Assembly (NCBI GenBank): GCA_021780475.1
Contig: JAJXYR010000231.1
Location: 1-45,930, forward strand
Direction of reading: 5' to 3'
DNA length: 45,930 nt
Source: Pseudomonadota bacterium
GTDB taxonomy: Bacteria; Pseudomonadota; Gammaproteobacteria; Steroidobacterales; Steroidobacteraceae
In this document: piece after piece, positions 16,160-31,834 of the stretch
How the letters are laid out: each line of letters starts with the position of its first letter
How positions within the stretch are numbered: position 1 is the first letter of the stretch
Position numbers and translations under genes: made by a program
The notes under the pieces: generated by a model
Seen by the model: only the letters and a program-made list of their open reading frames with translations
The model's database searches: none
Told to the model about the DNA's origin: nothing

Positions 16160-17608
16160 CTACTCGAGCTGCTCGTCGGCCGGTGTCAGCTCGCCGAGCC
16201 CGTAGCGGCGCAGCTTCGCATACAGACTCTGGCGGCTTAGACCCAATATCTCGGCCGCCGAGGCGCGATTGTCCCCCGTGATTTCCAGCGCCGCCTCGAT
16301 GCAGAGTTTCTCGATCATGTCCGTCGATTCACGCACCAGGTCCTTCAGCGGCACGCGCCCGACGAGCTCGGTGAGCTGATCCACGGATCGTGGCTTGTCG
16401 CGCGCGACTTGACGGTCGAACGTCACCCGTTGACCGACGTCGCGAATCGTGAACCCGAGGCAGGGCTCGTCGCCGTCGACGACCGACACGGCGCAAATCT
16501 CGACATCGACGGTGGAACCGAACTCGCCGCGCAACTGCGTTGCGAACAGCCGCAGGGATCCATGCTCACGGAGTTGGGCCGTCAAGAGATTGAAGTCGAC
16601 GCCGGGTCGGCCCAGCCAGCGCTCCAGGGGCTCGTTGCGCGCTTGTTCCTCGGTGGCGAGCTGCGCCAGGTCCAGGAAGGCGCGGTTGCTGAACAGGATG
16701 CGTCCGTCAAGGTCGGTGACGATGAATCCTTCGGGCGCGCTCGCGACGATTTCGATGACTTTGGATTCTCGTCGCGGCGAAGCCGGATCGTTCGCGCCGG
16801 CCCCGGCGGCGGCCAGCCGGATCAGGAAGAATGAGGCTCTCTCCTCGCGGAACAGCGAGGCGGTCGCCCAGAATTCGCGGTCCCCGCCGGCGGCGCGCAC
16901 CGCGAGTCCGTCGGTCCGGCCCGTCGCGCGTACCGCGGCCAACAGCGACTGCAGGGCGTCGGTGCCCGCCGCATCGAACCCGTCCGGAAAGGTCCGTCCG
17001 AGCAAATCCTTCGCACCGGTGCCGAGCAGCACTCCAGCCGCCGGGTTCGCCTCGAGGATCTTGCGGGTCGAGGCGTCGACGATCAACACCGCTTCGGAGG
17101 ACAGCTGGAACAACAGGCGATGGCGCGCTTCGGTCTGCCGCAGCCGCAGGAATTCCCGCTCCATCGACTGCTGCGCGCTGACGAGCTGCTGCTGCAGTGT
17201 GGCCATGGGGCGCATGCTTCGGCCGAAAGCGATGACCTCGCCGCTCTTTTCCACTTTCACGGCGGCGTACAGGATCGGAACATCGGTGCCGGCGCCGGAT
17301 TTGTGATTGACCATGCGCCACCGCGGCGCGTCGGGACCGGCGGAGTCGCGCAGCAGCGCATCGACCTTCGGGCGGCTCTCGACGGTCACGGTTTCGGACC
17401 ATGGCTTGCCGATCCACGCGTCCGCGACCTCATCCGCGAGGTCGTTGCTGCCGAACGCCACATCGCGGATCACGCCGGCCTTCGCATCGGCCAGGACCAA
17501 CGCGATGTCCGATGCGACCGTGATCAGCTTTCCGGCTGTGTCGGCGTCTAGTTCACTGAAGCACTTGTTCTTCACGCTAAACGGTTTCACTTCGTCACCT
17601 TGTATCAT
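16160..17608 (-). CDS. ppsR: Photosynthesis repressor PpsR/CrtJ
   Basis: PpsR (CrtJ) represses bch, crt and puc genes under oxygen by binding paired TGT-N12-ACA boxes. The 482-residue protein has an N-terminal PAS-like region (about 15-130) and a coiled linker with LQQQLVSAQQSMEREFLRLR (about 138-158). Two PAS domains follow (about 160-270 and 280-400). A Fis-type HTH is at about 436-470 (CIEAALEITGDNRASAAEIL, then GLSRQSLYAKLRRYGL). Cysteines are at 16, 372, 383 and 436 only. The last is in the DNA-binding domain, where the known redox cysteine lies. No cysteine lies between 17 and 371. It is 37 bases after ppaA. Confidence 0.94.
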   Translation of the reverse strand: MIQGDEVKPFSVKNKCFSELDADTAGKLITVASDIALVLADAKAGVIRDVAFGSNDLADEVADAWIGKPWSETVTVESRPKVDALLRDSAGPDAPRWRMVNHKSGAGTDVPILYAAVKVEKSGEVIAFGRSMRPMATLQQQLVSAQQSMEREFLRLRQTEARHRLLFQLSSEAVLIVDASTRKILEANPAAGVLLGTGAKDLLGRTFPDGFDAAGTDALQSLLAAVRATGRTDGLAVRAAGGDREFWATASLFREERASFFLIRLAAAGAGANDPASPRRESKVIEIVASAPEGFIVTDLDGRILFSNRAFLDLAQLATEEQARNEPLERWLGRPGVDFNLLTAQLREHGSLRLFATQLRGEFGSTVDVEICAVSVVDGDEPCLGFTIRDVGQRVTFDRQVARDKPRSVDQLTELVGRVPLKDLVRESTDMIEKLCIEAALEITGDNRASAAEILGLSRQSLYAKLRRYGLGELTPADEQLE

Positions 17609-17645
17609 TCACGCTCCGAAGCAAGCCTTGCGGGCCGCCCCTCCG

Positions 17646-18551
17646 TCAATTGGTCGCCGTAAGGGCGCGCAACATGTGCTCGGCGCGCACGACCGCCAGT
17701 GCCCCGTTGTCGGCTGTGCCGTCGGCGCCGACGATCGGCGTCAGTTCCGGCCTCGCGATCAACAGCGGCCCGCCGACCAGCACGCCGACCGCCCTGTTGC
17801 GCGACGTGCGACGCAAATCGGCGATCGTCTCCGTCAACACCTCGATGCGCGTCTCCGTGGCCAGCGACAGTCCGACGACCGCGAACCAATGCTGGCTCGC
17901 GATCTCCAAAATCGCCGCTTTAGTGGTCGGCAACTCGTGCCAAACCTCCCACCCCGCGCGGCGAAGGAATTGCGCGACCAAGGCCAGACCGAAGGTGTGC
18001 TGTTCTCCCGGGCACGCGGCCAATAATATACGACGATCGCCCGCCCGTTCCTCGACTTCCGTGCGAAAGTCCGCGCTGAGTTCCCGCAACAGCTGATGCA
18101 ACCGGCACAGGCCGACCGTCACCTGCATGAAATCGCACTCGTCCTCCTCCCACATGCGGCCCAGGCAGCGCGCGGCCGGAGCGAGCAAATCCAGGCAGAT
18201 CATCTCGATCGTCGCGCCGCGGTCGCGCAGCGTCGCGACGAACGCCGAACAGACCGAAACGTCATGGTGCAGTAACAGCCGCACGGCCTCTTCGACATCC
18301 ACGGTGTCGGGGGCGCGTGCGGCGGCCGATTCGAGGACGCCGCCGCTCCTCCGTCGCGACAGCACCAAGCGCGGCACGATCTCGCCCTCGATCGTGCGGA
18401 TCAACCGCGACAGGCGGCCGTCGGACGGTGCAACGCGGCCCGGTTCAGCCTCGGGGGCCGGCGCGCATGACGTCGATTGTTGGGCGGGTTCCCCCCACCC
18501 TTCCCTGCAGACTTCGCTCGACTGGTCGCCCGATACGTCTCCAACGTGCAT
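17646..18551 (-). CDS. ppaA: PpaA/AerR antirepressor with B12-binding domain
   Basis: PpaA/AerR binds cobalamin and modulates PpsR/CrtJ in response to light and oxygen. The 301-residue protein has an N-terminal extension of about 45 residues. A helical region with GRMWEEDECDFMQVTVGL around residue 131 matches the helical cap seen before B12 domains. The B12-binding Rossmann domain begins near residue 173 with ILLAACPGEQHTFGLALVAQ, where H185 is the likely cobalt ligand, and includes VVGLSLATETR and VGVLVGGPLL. ATG at 18551 follows a run of nine G that may serve as ribosome binding site. It is first in the minus-strand operon with ppsR next. Confidence 0.92.
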   Translation of the reverse strand: MHVGDVSGDQSSEVCREGWGEPAQQSTSCAPAPEAEPGRVAPSDGRLSRLIRTIEGEIVPRLVLSRRRSGGVLESAAARAPDTVDVEEAVRLLLHHDVSVCSAFVATLRDRGATIEMICLDLLAPAARCLGRMWEEDECDFMQVTVGLCRLHQLLRELSADFRTEVEERAGDRRILLAACPGEQHTFGLALVAQFLRRAGWEVWHELPTTKAAILEIASQHWFAVVGLSLATETRIEVLTETIADLRRTSRNRAVGVLVGGPLLIARPELTPIVGADGTADNGALAVVRAEHMLRALTATN

Positions 18552-18558
18552 TGCCGAT

Positions 18559-18623
18559 CCCCCCCCCTTGAAACTCGCGGGACCGTCGCGTCCCGCAGGT
18601 TGCGCCCGCCTCCTTTGCGGAGG
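18559..18623 (-). promoter_or_regulatory. Structured leader before ppaA: G9 tract and two hairpins
   Basis: On the minus strand, a GCGGGAC/GTCCCGC stem with a six-base loop (18577-18596) and a CCTCC/GGAGG stem with a five-base loop (18609-18623) precede the start codon. A run of nine G at 18559-18567 lies just before the ATG, where the ribosome binding site should be. These bases are certain and a control role is inferred. The leader is too short for a cobalamin riboswitch. Confidence 0.45.
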
Positions 18624-18700
18624 TCATTGCTCTCAATCGATCGCTGTTCCCCATGCCATCCCAAGCGCCCGGAACCCAAGATCGCAAGTCACTATCCGAT

Positions 18701-18728
18701 TGTCAAGCCGACTTGACGTATCGTTTAG

Positions 18729-18734
<6 letters not shown>
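18701..18734. promoter_or_regulatory. Two overlapping PpsR-type boxes before bchF
   Basis: TGTCAAGCCGACTTGACG (18701-18718) and, on the minus strand, TGTCAACTAAACGATACG (18734-18717) both fit TGT-N12-ACG, one base from the PpsR/CrtJ consensus TGT-N12-ACA. They overlap by two bases, whereas classical pairs are about 8 bases apart. The downstream box covers the bchF -35 element, so repression of the bchF-puhE operon is expected. Confidence 0.65.
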
Positions 18735-20543
<1,809 letters not shown>

Positions 20544-20547
20544 GTCC

Positions 20548-22084
20548 ATGCAGCTCACCGTCTGGACATACGAAGGACCACCGCATGTTGGCGCGATGCG
20601 CATCGCCACGGCGATGCGGGGCGTTCACTACGTGCTGCACGCTCCCCAGGGCGACACCTACGCGGACCTGCTGTTCACGATGATCGAACGCCTGCCGCGC
20701 AGGCCTCCAGTGACCTACACGACCTTTCAGGCGCGCGATCTCGGCGGCGACACCGCCGGCCTGTTTCAGCGCGCGGCGCGCGAGGCGTATGAACGGTTCC
20801 AACCGCAAGCCTTGCTGGTCGGCGCCTCTTGCACCGCCGAATTGATCCAGGACGATCCGGGCGGGCTCGCACGCGCGCTCGAACTGCCGATTCCCGTGGT
20901 GCCGCTCGATCTGTCCTCCTACCAGAAAAAGGAGAACTGGGGCGCGGCAGAAACCTTTTACCGGCTGGTGCGCGCGATGGCCTCACCCGCGGCGCCGCCG
21001 CGCGGAACCCCGCGGCCTGCGCGCGCGCCCGGCATCAAGGCACGCTGCAACGTGCTCGGTCCGACGGCGCTCGGTTTCCGTCATCGCGACGATCTGGTCG
21101 CGGTGCGCGAGATTCTCGACCGCCTTGGCGTCGAGGTGGCCGTGACCGCGCCGCTCGACGCCTCTCCGGCGGACCTCGCCCGGCTGGGAGATGCGGATTT
21201 CAACGTCGTGCTCTATCCGGAGATCGCGCGGCCGGCCGCCGATTGGCTCGGCCGCACATTCGATCAACCGGCGGTCGTGACGCCCCCGATCGGCCTCGGG
21301 GCGACGCGTGAGTTCATCGCCGAAGTCGCCCGCCTCGCCGGCGTCGATCCGGCCCCGGCGCTCGCCGCCGCGTCGCGCGCGGCCTGGTATTCGCGTTCGG
21401 TCGACTCGAACTATCTGACCGGCAAGCGCGTGTTCGTGTTTGGCGACGCCACGCATGCGATCGCGGCGGCACGCATCGCGGCCGATGAGCTTGGCTTCAC
21501 GGTCGCAGGACTCGGCAGCTACACGCGGGAACTCGCGCGTGAAGTACGCGATGCGGCCGCACGGCATGGCATCGAAGCCTTGATCACCGACGACTATCTC
21601 CAGGTGGAGGCGCAGATCGCGGAACTGCAGCCGGAACTCGTGCTGGGGACGCAGATGGAGCGGCACATCGCCAAGCGTCTCGGCATCCCCTGCGCGGTGA
21701 TCTCCGCGCCGGTTCACGTACAAGACTATCCGGCCCGCTACTCGCCGCAAATGGGTTTCGAAGGCGCGAACGTGATCTTCGATACCTGGGTTCACCCGTT
21801 GATGATGGGTCTCGAGGAACACCTGTTGACGATGTTCCGCGACGACTTCGAGTTTCACGACGACGCGCCGCCGTCGCATCTGGGGCCGGCGCCCGCGCCG
21901 GCAACCGCATCGAAATCGACCCCGGCACCGACGCCGGCCGCGGCGGACGCCTTCCCGTGGCATGCGGATGCCGAGAAGGAACTCGCGAAAATTCCGTTCT
22001 TCGTGCGCGGCAAGGCGCGCCGCAACACCGAACGCTTCGCCCGGGAGCGCTCGGTTCCAGTGATCACGGTGGAGACCCTCTACG

Positions 22085-22110
<26 letters not shown>
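20548..22110 (+). CDS. bchB: Dark-operative protochlorophyllide reductase subunit B
   Basis: BchB forms the catalytic NB heterotetramer with BchN. The 520-residue protein has D36 in [13 protein letters not shown], the unusual aspartate ligand of the shared [4Fe-4S] cluster. It also has [18 protein letters not shown] and [20 protein letters not shown] proline/alanine-rich linker ([16 protein letters not shown]) leads to a C-terminal domain of about 55 residues with [18 protein letters not shown] at 20548 lies four bases after the bchN stop. The last 26 bases overlap the start of bchH. Confidence 0.96.
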
Positions 22111-26696
<4,586 letters not shown>

Positions 26697-26697
<1 letters not shown>

Positions 26698-27398
26698 TGG
26701 CGCTCGCGGACTACCAGGAGCGGCGCGTCCAGCTCCAGAACTACTTCGATCGCACGGCGGTCGACGCCTGGGCGCGCCTGACATCGACCGCGCCGGTCGG
26801 GCGGATTCGCGCGACGGTACGCGCGGGCCGCGACCAGATGCGCGCCGCCCTGCTCGGATGGCTGCCCGCGGACCTGGACGGGACGCGGCTGCTCGATGCC
26901 GGCTGCGGCACCGGCGCGCTCAGCGTCGAGGCCGCACGGCGCGGCGCCGCCGTCGTCGCCATCGACTTGTCGCCGACTCTCGTGCGAATCGCGCGCGAGC
27001 GCCTGCCGGTGGATCTGGGCGGGGGCCGCATCGATCTACGCACCGGCGACATGTTGGATGCATCGCTGGGCACCTTCGAGCACGTCGTCGCAATGGATTC
27101 GCTGATCCACTATCGTACCGCCGACATGGTGCGTGTGCTCGGGGCGCTGGCCGAGAGAACCCGGCATTCCATTCTCTTCACCTTCGCCCCCCGAACGCCG
27201 CTGCTTGCGGCGATGCACGCGGTCGGCCGGATGTTTCCCCGGGCGGATCGGGCTCCGGCGATCGAGCCGGTCGCGGAGGCGCGCCTGCGTGACGCGTTGC
27301 GGGCCGAACCGCTGCTGCGAGGTTGGCGCCCCTCGCGTACGCTGCGCGTCGCGAGCGGGTTCTACACGTCCCAGGCGCTGGAGATCGTGCGGGAATGA
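26697..27398 (+). CDS. bchM: Magnesium-protoporphyrin IX methyltransferase
   Basis: BchM methylates Mg-protoporphyrin IX at the C13 propionate with SAM, making the substrate of AcsF. The 233-residue protein starts MALADYQERRVQLQNYFDRT, the typical BchM N-terminus. The SAM-binding motif is RLLDAGCGTGALSVEAARRG and the post-motifs are VVAIDLSPTLV and VVAMDSLIHY. The SAH it releases could feed the nucleosidase encoded at 5549-6139. It overlaps lhaA by four bases. Confidence 0.96.
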
Positions 27399-28870
27399 GC
27401 CGGTTCAAGGACAAGATGACCCGGCGATGGATGCGGCTGGGCACGGAATTCCTCCCGTTCGCGGACGCGGCGACGACCGAGCTGCCGCTCGGCAGGCTGT
27501 TGCGCCTGTCCCTGTTTCAAGTCACCGTCGGCATGGCGACGGTGCTCTTGATCGGCACGCTGAACCGGGTGCTGATCGTGGAACTCGGCGTGCCGGCATG
27601 GCTCGTCTCTCTGATGGTCGGCCTGCCGTTGATCTTCGCGCCCTTCCGGGCCTTGATCGGCTTCGCCTCGGACAATCACCGCTCGGCTCTTGGCTGGCGG
27701 CGGGTGCCTTACATCTGGCTCGGCACGCTGCTGCAGTTCGGCGGCCTTGCGATCATGCCGTTCGCGCTGTTGGTGCTGTCCGGCGACACCCACGGTCCCG
27801 CGTGGATCGGCAAGGTGGCCTCCGCGTTCGCGTTCCTGCTCGTCGGCGCCGGCCTGCAGACGACCCAAACGGCGGGTCTCGCGCTCGCCACCGACCTTGC
27901 GCCACCTGCGGTGCGCCCGCGGGTGATCGCCCTGATGTACGCGATGCTGCTGCTCGGAATGGTCGCCTGCGGACTGTCGTTCGGCCGGCTGCTCGCGAAC
28001 TTCTCGGAGATCCGGCTGATCCAGGTCGTGCAGGGCGCGGCGATGCTGACGATGGGCCTGAACCTCGCGGCGCTGTGGAAACAGGAGGCGCGCCGGCGCG
28101 CGTCGGCGGCCGATCCGGCCGACGCGCGGGCTTCGACGGCGAAGTTCGGCGAATCCTGGCGCAAGTTCGCGGCGCATGCGCACGCGACGCGTTTTCTGGT
28201 CGCGGTGGGACTCGGCACGATGGCGTTCAACATGCAGGACATCGTTCTAGAACCCTATGGCGGTCAGATTCTGCACCTGACGGTCGGTGCGACCACGACG
28301 TTGACGGCGATGCTCGCGGGCGGCGCGCTCGCGGCGTTCTCGATCTCCGCGCGTTCGCTCAGCCGCGGCGCGGACCCTTGTCGTCTGGCGGCATACGGCG
28401 CGCTCATCGGCCTGGTCGCGTTCGCAGCCGTGATCTTCGCCGCTCCAGTCGGCTCGCCGGCCCTGTTTCGCGCGGGCACGCTGCTGATCGGATTCGGCGG
28501 CGGGTTCTTCTCAGTCGGAACCCTGGCGGGCGCGATGGATCGCGAGCGCAACGGGGAGAGCGGGCTCGCGCTCGGCGCCTGGGGTGCGGCGCAGGCGACC
28601 AGCGCGGGCGTCGCGATCGCGCTCGGCGGCGCGCTGCGTGACGGCGTGACCCAGCTGGCGATGCGCGGCGCGCTCGGCGCGGCGATGCGCAATCCCGCGA
28701 CCGGCTACAGCTTCGTGTACCACCTCGAGATCGCCCTGTTGTTCGCGACGCTCATCGCGATCGGACCGCTGGTGCGGACGGGACGCCGCGCCGGCACGGG
28801 CGCGGAAGGTGGCTACGATTTGGCGCAGATGGGTGCTGGAACACGACTTCCTGGGGGGATGGTGCGATGA
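27395..28870 (+). CDS. lhaA: LH1 assembly factor LhaA (PucC/BCH2 family)
   Basis: LhaA helps assemble LH1 around the reaction centre and may deliver pigment. The 491-residue membrane protein has 12 predicted helices. Family marks are LPLGRLLRLSLFQVTVGMA, LNRVLIVELGVPAWLV, PFRALIGFASDNHRSALGWR, VPYIWLGTLLQFGG and GAGLQTTQTAGLALATDLAP. The last of these is characteristic of BCH2/PucC proteins. It is placed directly upstream of puhA, as in many purple bacteria, with ATGA overlaps on both sides. Confidence 0.95.
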   Translation: MSRFKDKMTRRWMRLGTEFLPFADAATTELPLGRLLRLSLFQVTVGMATVLLIGTLNRVLIVELGVPAWLVSLMVGLPLIFAPFRALIGFASDNHRSALGWRRVPYIWLGTLLQFGGLAIMPFALLVLSGDTHGPAWIGKVASAFAFLLVGAGLQTTQTAGLALATDLAPPAVRPRVIALMYAMLLLGMVACGLSFGRLLANFSEIRLIQVVQGAAMLTMGLNLAALWKQEARRRASAADPADARASTAKFGESWRKFAAHAHATRFLVAVGLGTMAFNMQDIVLEPYGGQILHLTVGATTTLTAMLAGGALAAFSISARSLSRGADPCRLAAYGALIGLVAFAAVIFAAPVGSPALFRAGTLLIGFGGGFFSVGTLAGAMDRERNGESGLALGAWGAAQATSAGVAIALGGALRDGVTQLAMRGALGAAMRNPATGYSFVYHLEIALLFATLIAIGPLVRTGRRAGTGAEGGYDLAQMGAGTRLPGGMVR

Positions 28871-29634
28871 CGACAGGTGCATTCACGGGATATATCGACG
28901 TGGCGCAGATCGTGCTCTACGCGTTCTGGATATTCTTCGCCGGCTTGATCCTGTATCTACGGCGCGAGGACAAACGCGAGGGATACCCGTTGGAATCCGC
29001 GGGCGGCGGCGCCGGCCGGTACCAGGGATTCCCGGCGATGCCGCCGCCGAAGACGTTCAAGCTGGCCGATGGCGAACTCGTGCTCGCCCCGCGGGTCGAG
29101 CGCGAGCCGGCCTCGATCAAGGCGACGCCGACCAGCGTCTACCGAGGCTCGCCGCTCGAGCCGGATGGGGATCCGATGCACGCGGGCGTTGGACCCGGCG
29201 CGCACGTCGACCGTTCCAACCGGCCGGACCGAATGCTCGATCACAGGCCGCTGATCGTGCCGATGCGCGCCGCCGCGGGCTTCCATGTGGCCGCCGGCGA
29301 TCCGGATCCGCGCGGGATGCCGGTAATCGGCGCCGACGGTGACCAGGCGGGCGTCGTCCGGGAACTCTGGGTGGACCGGGCCGAACCGCAGATCCGCTAT
29401 CTCGAGGTCGAGATCAGCGGCGGCAGGCACGTGCTGTTGCCGATCCATTTCGCAAACATCGACATCGGCCGCGGCCGCGTCAAGGTTCGATCCATTCTCA
29501 GCACGCAATTCGCCGGCGTGCCGGCAACCGCGAGCGCCGACGAGGTCACGCTGCGCGAAGAGGACGCCATCACCGCGTACTACGCCGGCGGCACCCTTTA
29601 TGCGACTCCCGCACGCTCGGAGCCGCTGATATGA
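28867..29634 (+). CDS. puhA: Reaction centre H subunit
   Basis: PuhA caps the cytoplasmic face of the L/M core and guides proton uptake to QB. The 255-residue protein starts with one membrane helix (IDVAQIVLYAFWIFFAGLIL, about residues 10-29) followed by YLRREDKREGYPLE. A cytoplasmic domain follows with FKLADGELVLAPR, PLIVPMRAAAGFHVA, GDPDPRGMPVIGADG and ILSTQFAGVP, all PuhA segments. It overlaps lhaA and puhB by four bases each. Confidence 0.97.
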   Translation: MTTGAFTGYIDVAQIVLYAFWIFFAGLILYLRREDKREGYPLESAGGGAGRYQGFPAMPPPKTFKLADGELVLAPRVEREPASIKATPTSVYRGSPLEPDGDPMHAGVGPGAHVDRSNRPDRMLDHRPLIVPMRAAAGFHVAAGDPDPRGMPVIGADGDQAGVVRELWVDRAEPQIRYLEVEISGGRHVLLPIHFANIDIGRGRVKVRSILSTQFAGVPATASADEVTLREEDAITAYYAGGTLYATPARSEPLI

Positions 29635-30287
29635 GTCACGACGACTTCGCGTTCGAGCCGGTGCGCGGACTGCCCGCCCCCCTGCCGCGCGGCGAATCGC
29701 TGTTGTGGCAGGGTAGCCCGCATTGGTGGCGTCTGGCCGTCGATGCGTATCACCTGCGCAAGGTGGCGGCGTATTTCCTCGCGCTGTTCCTCTGGCGGTT
29801 CGGCGTGCAAGCCGCCGGCGGATCGGGCATCGCCGCGAGCCTGGAGGCCGGCGTGCCGATGATCGTGCTCGGGACGATTGCCAGCCTCATTCTCGGCACG
29901 CTCGCGTCCTTCAGCGCGCGTTCCGCCGTCTTCAGCATCACGACCGCCCGAATCGTCATGCGTCACGGCATCGCGGTGCCGACGACGATGAACGTGCCGT
30001 TCGAACTGCTGCAGGGCGCCGCGCTCAAACGACGCGGCGACTCCGGCGGCGACCTCGCGATGCGGCTGCGCGACGATCAGCGGATCGGGTATTTGATCAG
30101 CTGGCCTTACGTCCGACCAGGACGGCTCGCGCATCCCGAACCCTGCTTTCGCGCGCTGGCCGATGCCGGGAGGGCGGCGAAGATACTCGCCGACGCGATG
30201 ATCGCCCATTCGTGGCCCGCGACGGTCCGGCGCGAGTCCCCGCCCGCGCCCGTCGCGCCCGCGCACGAGGAGGCGATCACCGCATGA
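29631..30287 (+). CDS. puhB: Photosynthetic complex assembly protein PuhB
   Basis: PuhB is a membrane protein needed for efficient reaction-centre assembly in Rhodobacter. The 218-residue sequence has an N-terminal soluble part with [19 protein letters not shown]. Hydrophobic segments lie at about residues 45-60 and 70-90. A PH-like domain ([20 protein letters not shown], then [15 protein letters not shown]) contains the conserved [21 protein letters not shown] region. It overlaps puhA and puhC by ATGA. Confidence 0.93.
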   Translation: MSHDDFAFEPVRGLPAPLPRGESLLWQGSPHWWRLAVDAYHLRKVAAYFLALFLWRFGVQAAGGSGIAASLEAGVPMIVLGTIASLILGTLASFSARSAVFSITTARIVMRHGIAVPTTMNVPFELLQGAALKRRGDSGGDLAMRLRDDQRIGYLISWPYVRPGRLAHPEPCFRALADAGRAAKILADAMIAHSWPATVRRESPPAPVAPAHEEAITA

Positions 30288-30754
30288 ACGCCCGCATCGA
30301 AGATCCGATTCTGCCGCGCGGCGCCTTGCTCGGCGCCGGCATCCTGGTGCTCACCACCTTGGTATTGGTCGCGGCCGCGAGGCTCGCGGGCTATCGCCCC
30401 GACCGTCCGGCGCCCTCCGCCGTGGTCTCGCGCATCGACCTGCGCTTTGCGGATCGCGCGAACGGCGCCATCGCGATCTATTCCGCCGACGGCGGCCGCC
30501 TTCTGGACACGCTTGCCCCGGGAACGAACGGCTTCGTGCGAGGCGTGTTGCGGGGCCTGGCGCTGGTACGCGACGAGGAGCACATCGGCGTCTCCCCCCC
30601 GTTTCGGCTTACCCGATGGGCGGACGGTCGTCTGTCGCTCGACGATCCATCGACCGGGCGTCACGTCGATCTCGAGGCCTTCGGGCCGACGAACTCCGGC
30701 GCGTTCGCCGGCATATTGAACGCGACGCTGCGCAGCGAGGGAGTACATCGATGA
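30284..30754 (+). CDS. puhC: Photosynthetic complex assembly protein PuhC
   Basis: PuhC is a single-span protein that supports reaction-centre and LH1 organisation. The 156-residue sequence has one N-terminal hydrophobic helix (about 17-36, [19 protein letters not shown]). A periplasmic-type domain follows with [35 protein letters not shown] and [20 protein letters not shown]. These match PuhC proteins. It overlaps both neighbours by four bases. Confidence 0.9.
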   Translation: MNARIEDPILPRGALLGAGILVLTTLVLVAAARLAGYRPDRPAPSAVVSRIDLRFADRANGAIAIYSADGGRLLDTLAPGTNGFVRGVLRGLALVRDEEHIGVSPPFRLTRWADGRLSLDDPSTGRHVDLEAFGPTNSGAFAGILNATLRSEGVHR

Positions 30755-31818
30755 ACACCGCCATCGCGATAGAAGATGCCGAAGGCGCCACGCGCCACGC
30801 CGGAGCGGACACGCTGCTCAGTCCGCGGTTCTACAAGACGGACTTTGCCGCGCTCGAGCGGCTCGACATCGGCCCGGTGCGGGCCGAATGGTCCTCGATG
30901 ATGGCCGAGTTCAAGCGCGATGCGAACCGCGATCACTTCGAGCGCAATGCGGATTTCGACGCCGAAGTCCGCGCGCTTCCGCCGGCCCTGCATCAGGAGT
31001 TCCTCGACTTCTTGATCAGTTCGGTCACCGCGGAATTTTCCGGCTGCGTGCTCTACAGCGAGATCAAGCGCCGGTTGTCGCGCAACGCGGATATTCGCGA
31101 ACTCATGGGCTACATGGCCCGCGACGAGGCACGGCATGCCGGCTTCATCAACCAGGCGCTGAAGGACTTCGGTCTCGCGGTCGACCTGGGATTGTTGCGG
31201 CGGGACAAGAAGTACACCTACTTCCGGCCGAAATTCATTTTCTACGCGACCTACCTTTCGGAGAAGATCGGTTACGCTCGCTACATCACGATATTCCGCC
31301 ATTTGCAGGCCCATCCGGAGCGGCGCTTTCATCCCATTTTTCGCTGGTTCGAGGAATGGTGCAACGACGAGTACCGCCACGGCGAGGCGTTCGCGCTGAT
31401 CCTGCGTGCGCATCCGCAACTGCTGCGCGGACACAACAGGCTCTGGATCCGGTTCTTCCTGCTCGCGGTGTTCGCGACGATGTACGTGCGCGACCACACC
31501 CGGCCTGTCATGTACGAGGCCTTCGCGATGGATCCGACGGAATACGATTACAAGGTGTTCGAGATCACGACCGAGATCTCGAAACAGGTCTTCCCGGTCA
31601 GCCTGAATCTCACCGACCCGAGATTGCGGCGGGGGTTCGAGCGTCTGCGCGAGCTCGCGGTGGCGAGCGCAGCGGCGAAGGCGCGTGGCGGCCTCCTCGG
31701 GCAGTTGCGGCGCGCGGTGCTCGGCACGGCGGCGTTCGGCGTGTTCGTGAGGCTGTACTGCCTGCCCGTCGTCAAACACGAGTTGCCGGAGCGGATCTGC
31801 GCGGCACCGGCCTGGTAG
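30751..31818 (+). CDS. acsF: Aerobic Mg-protoporphyrin IX monomethyl ester cyclase
   Basis: AcsF forms the isocyclic fifth ring with O2, giving protochlorophyllide. The 355-residue protein has the di-iron ligand motifs [30 protein letters not shown] and [16 protein letters not shown], the last two holding ExxH pairs. RKDxxYFRPKF-like [20 protein letters not shown] is also typical. It shows that bacteriochlorophyll can be made aerobically. The anaerobic cyclase BchE is not in this window. The start at 30751 overlaps puhC. Confidence 0.97.
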   Translation: MNTAIAIEDAEGATRHAGADTLLSPRFYKTDFAALERLDIGPVRAEWSSMMAEFKRDANRDHFERNADFDAEVRALPPALHQEFLDFLISSVTAEFSGCVLYSEIKRRLSRNADIRELMGYMARDEARHAGFINQALKDFGLAVDLGLLRRDKKYTYFRPKFIFYATYLSEKIGYARYITIFRHLQAHPERRFHPIFRWFEEWCNDEYRHGEAFALILRAHPQLLRGHNRLWIRFFLLAVFATMYVRDHTRPVMYEAFAMDPTEYDYKVFEITTEISKQVFPVSLNLTDPRLRRGFERLRELAVASAAAKARGGLLGQLRRAVLGTAAFGVFVRLYCLPVVKHELPERICAAPAW

Positions 31819-31834
31819 CGGACGCCTCGTCGTG

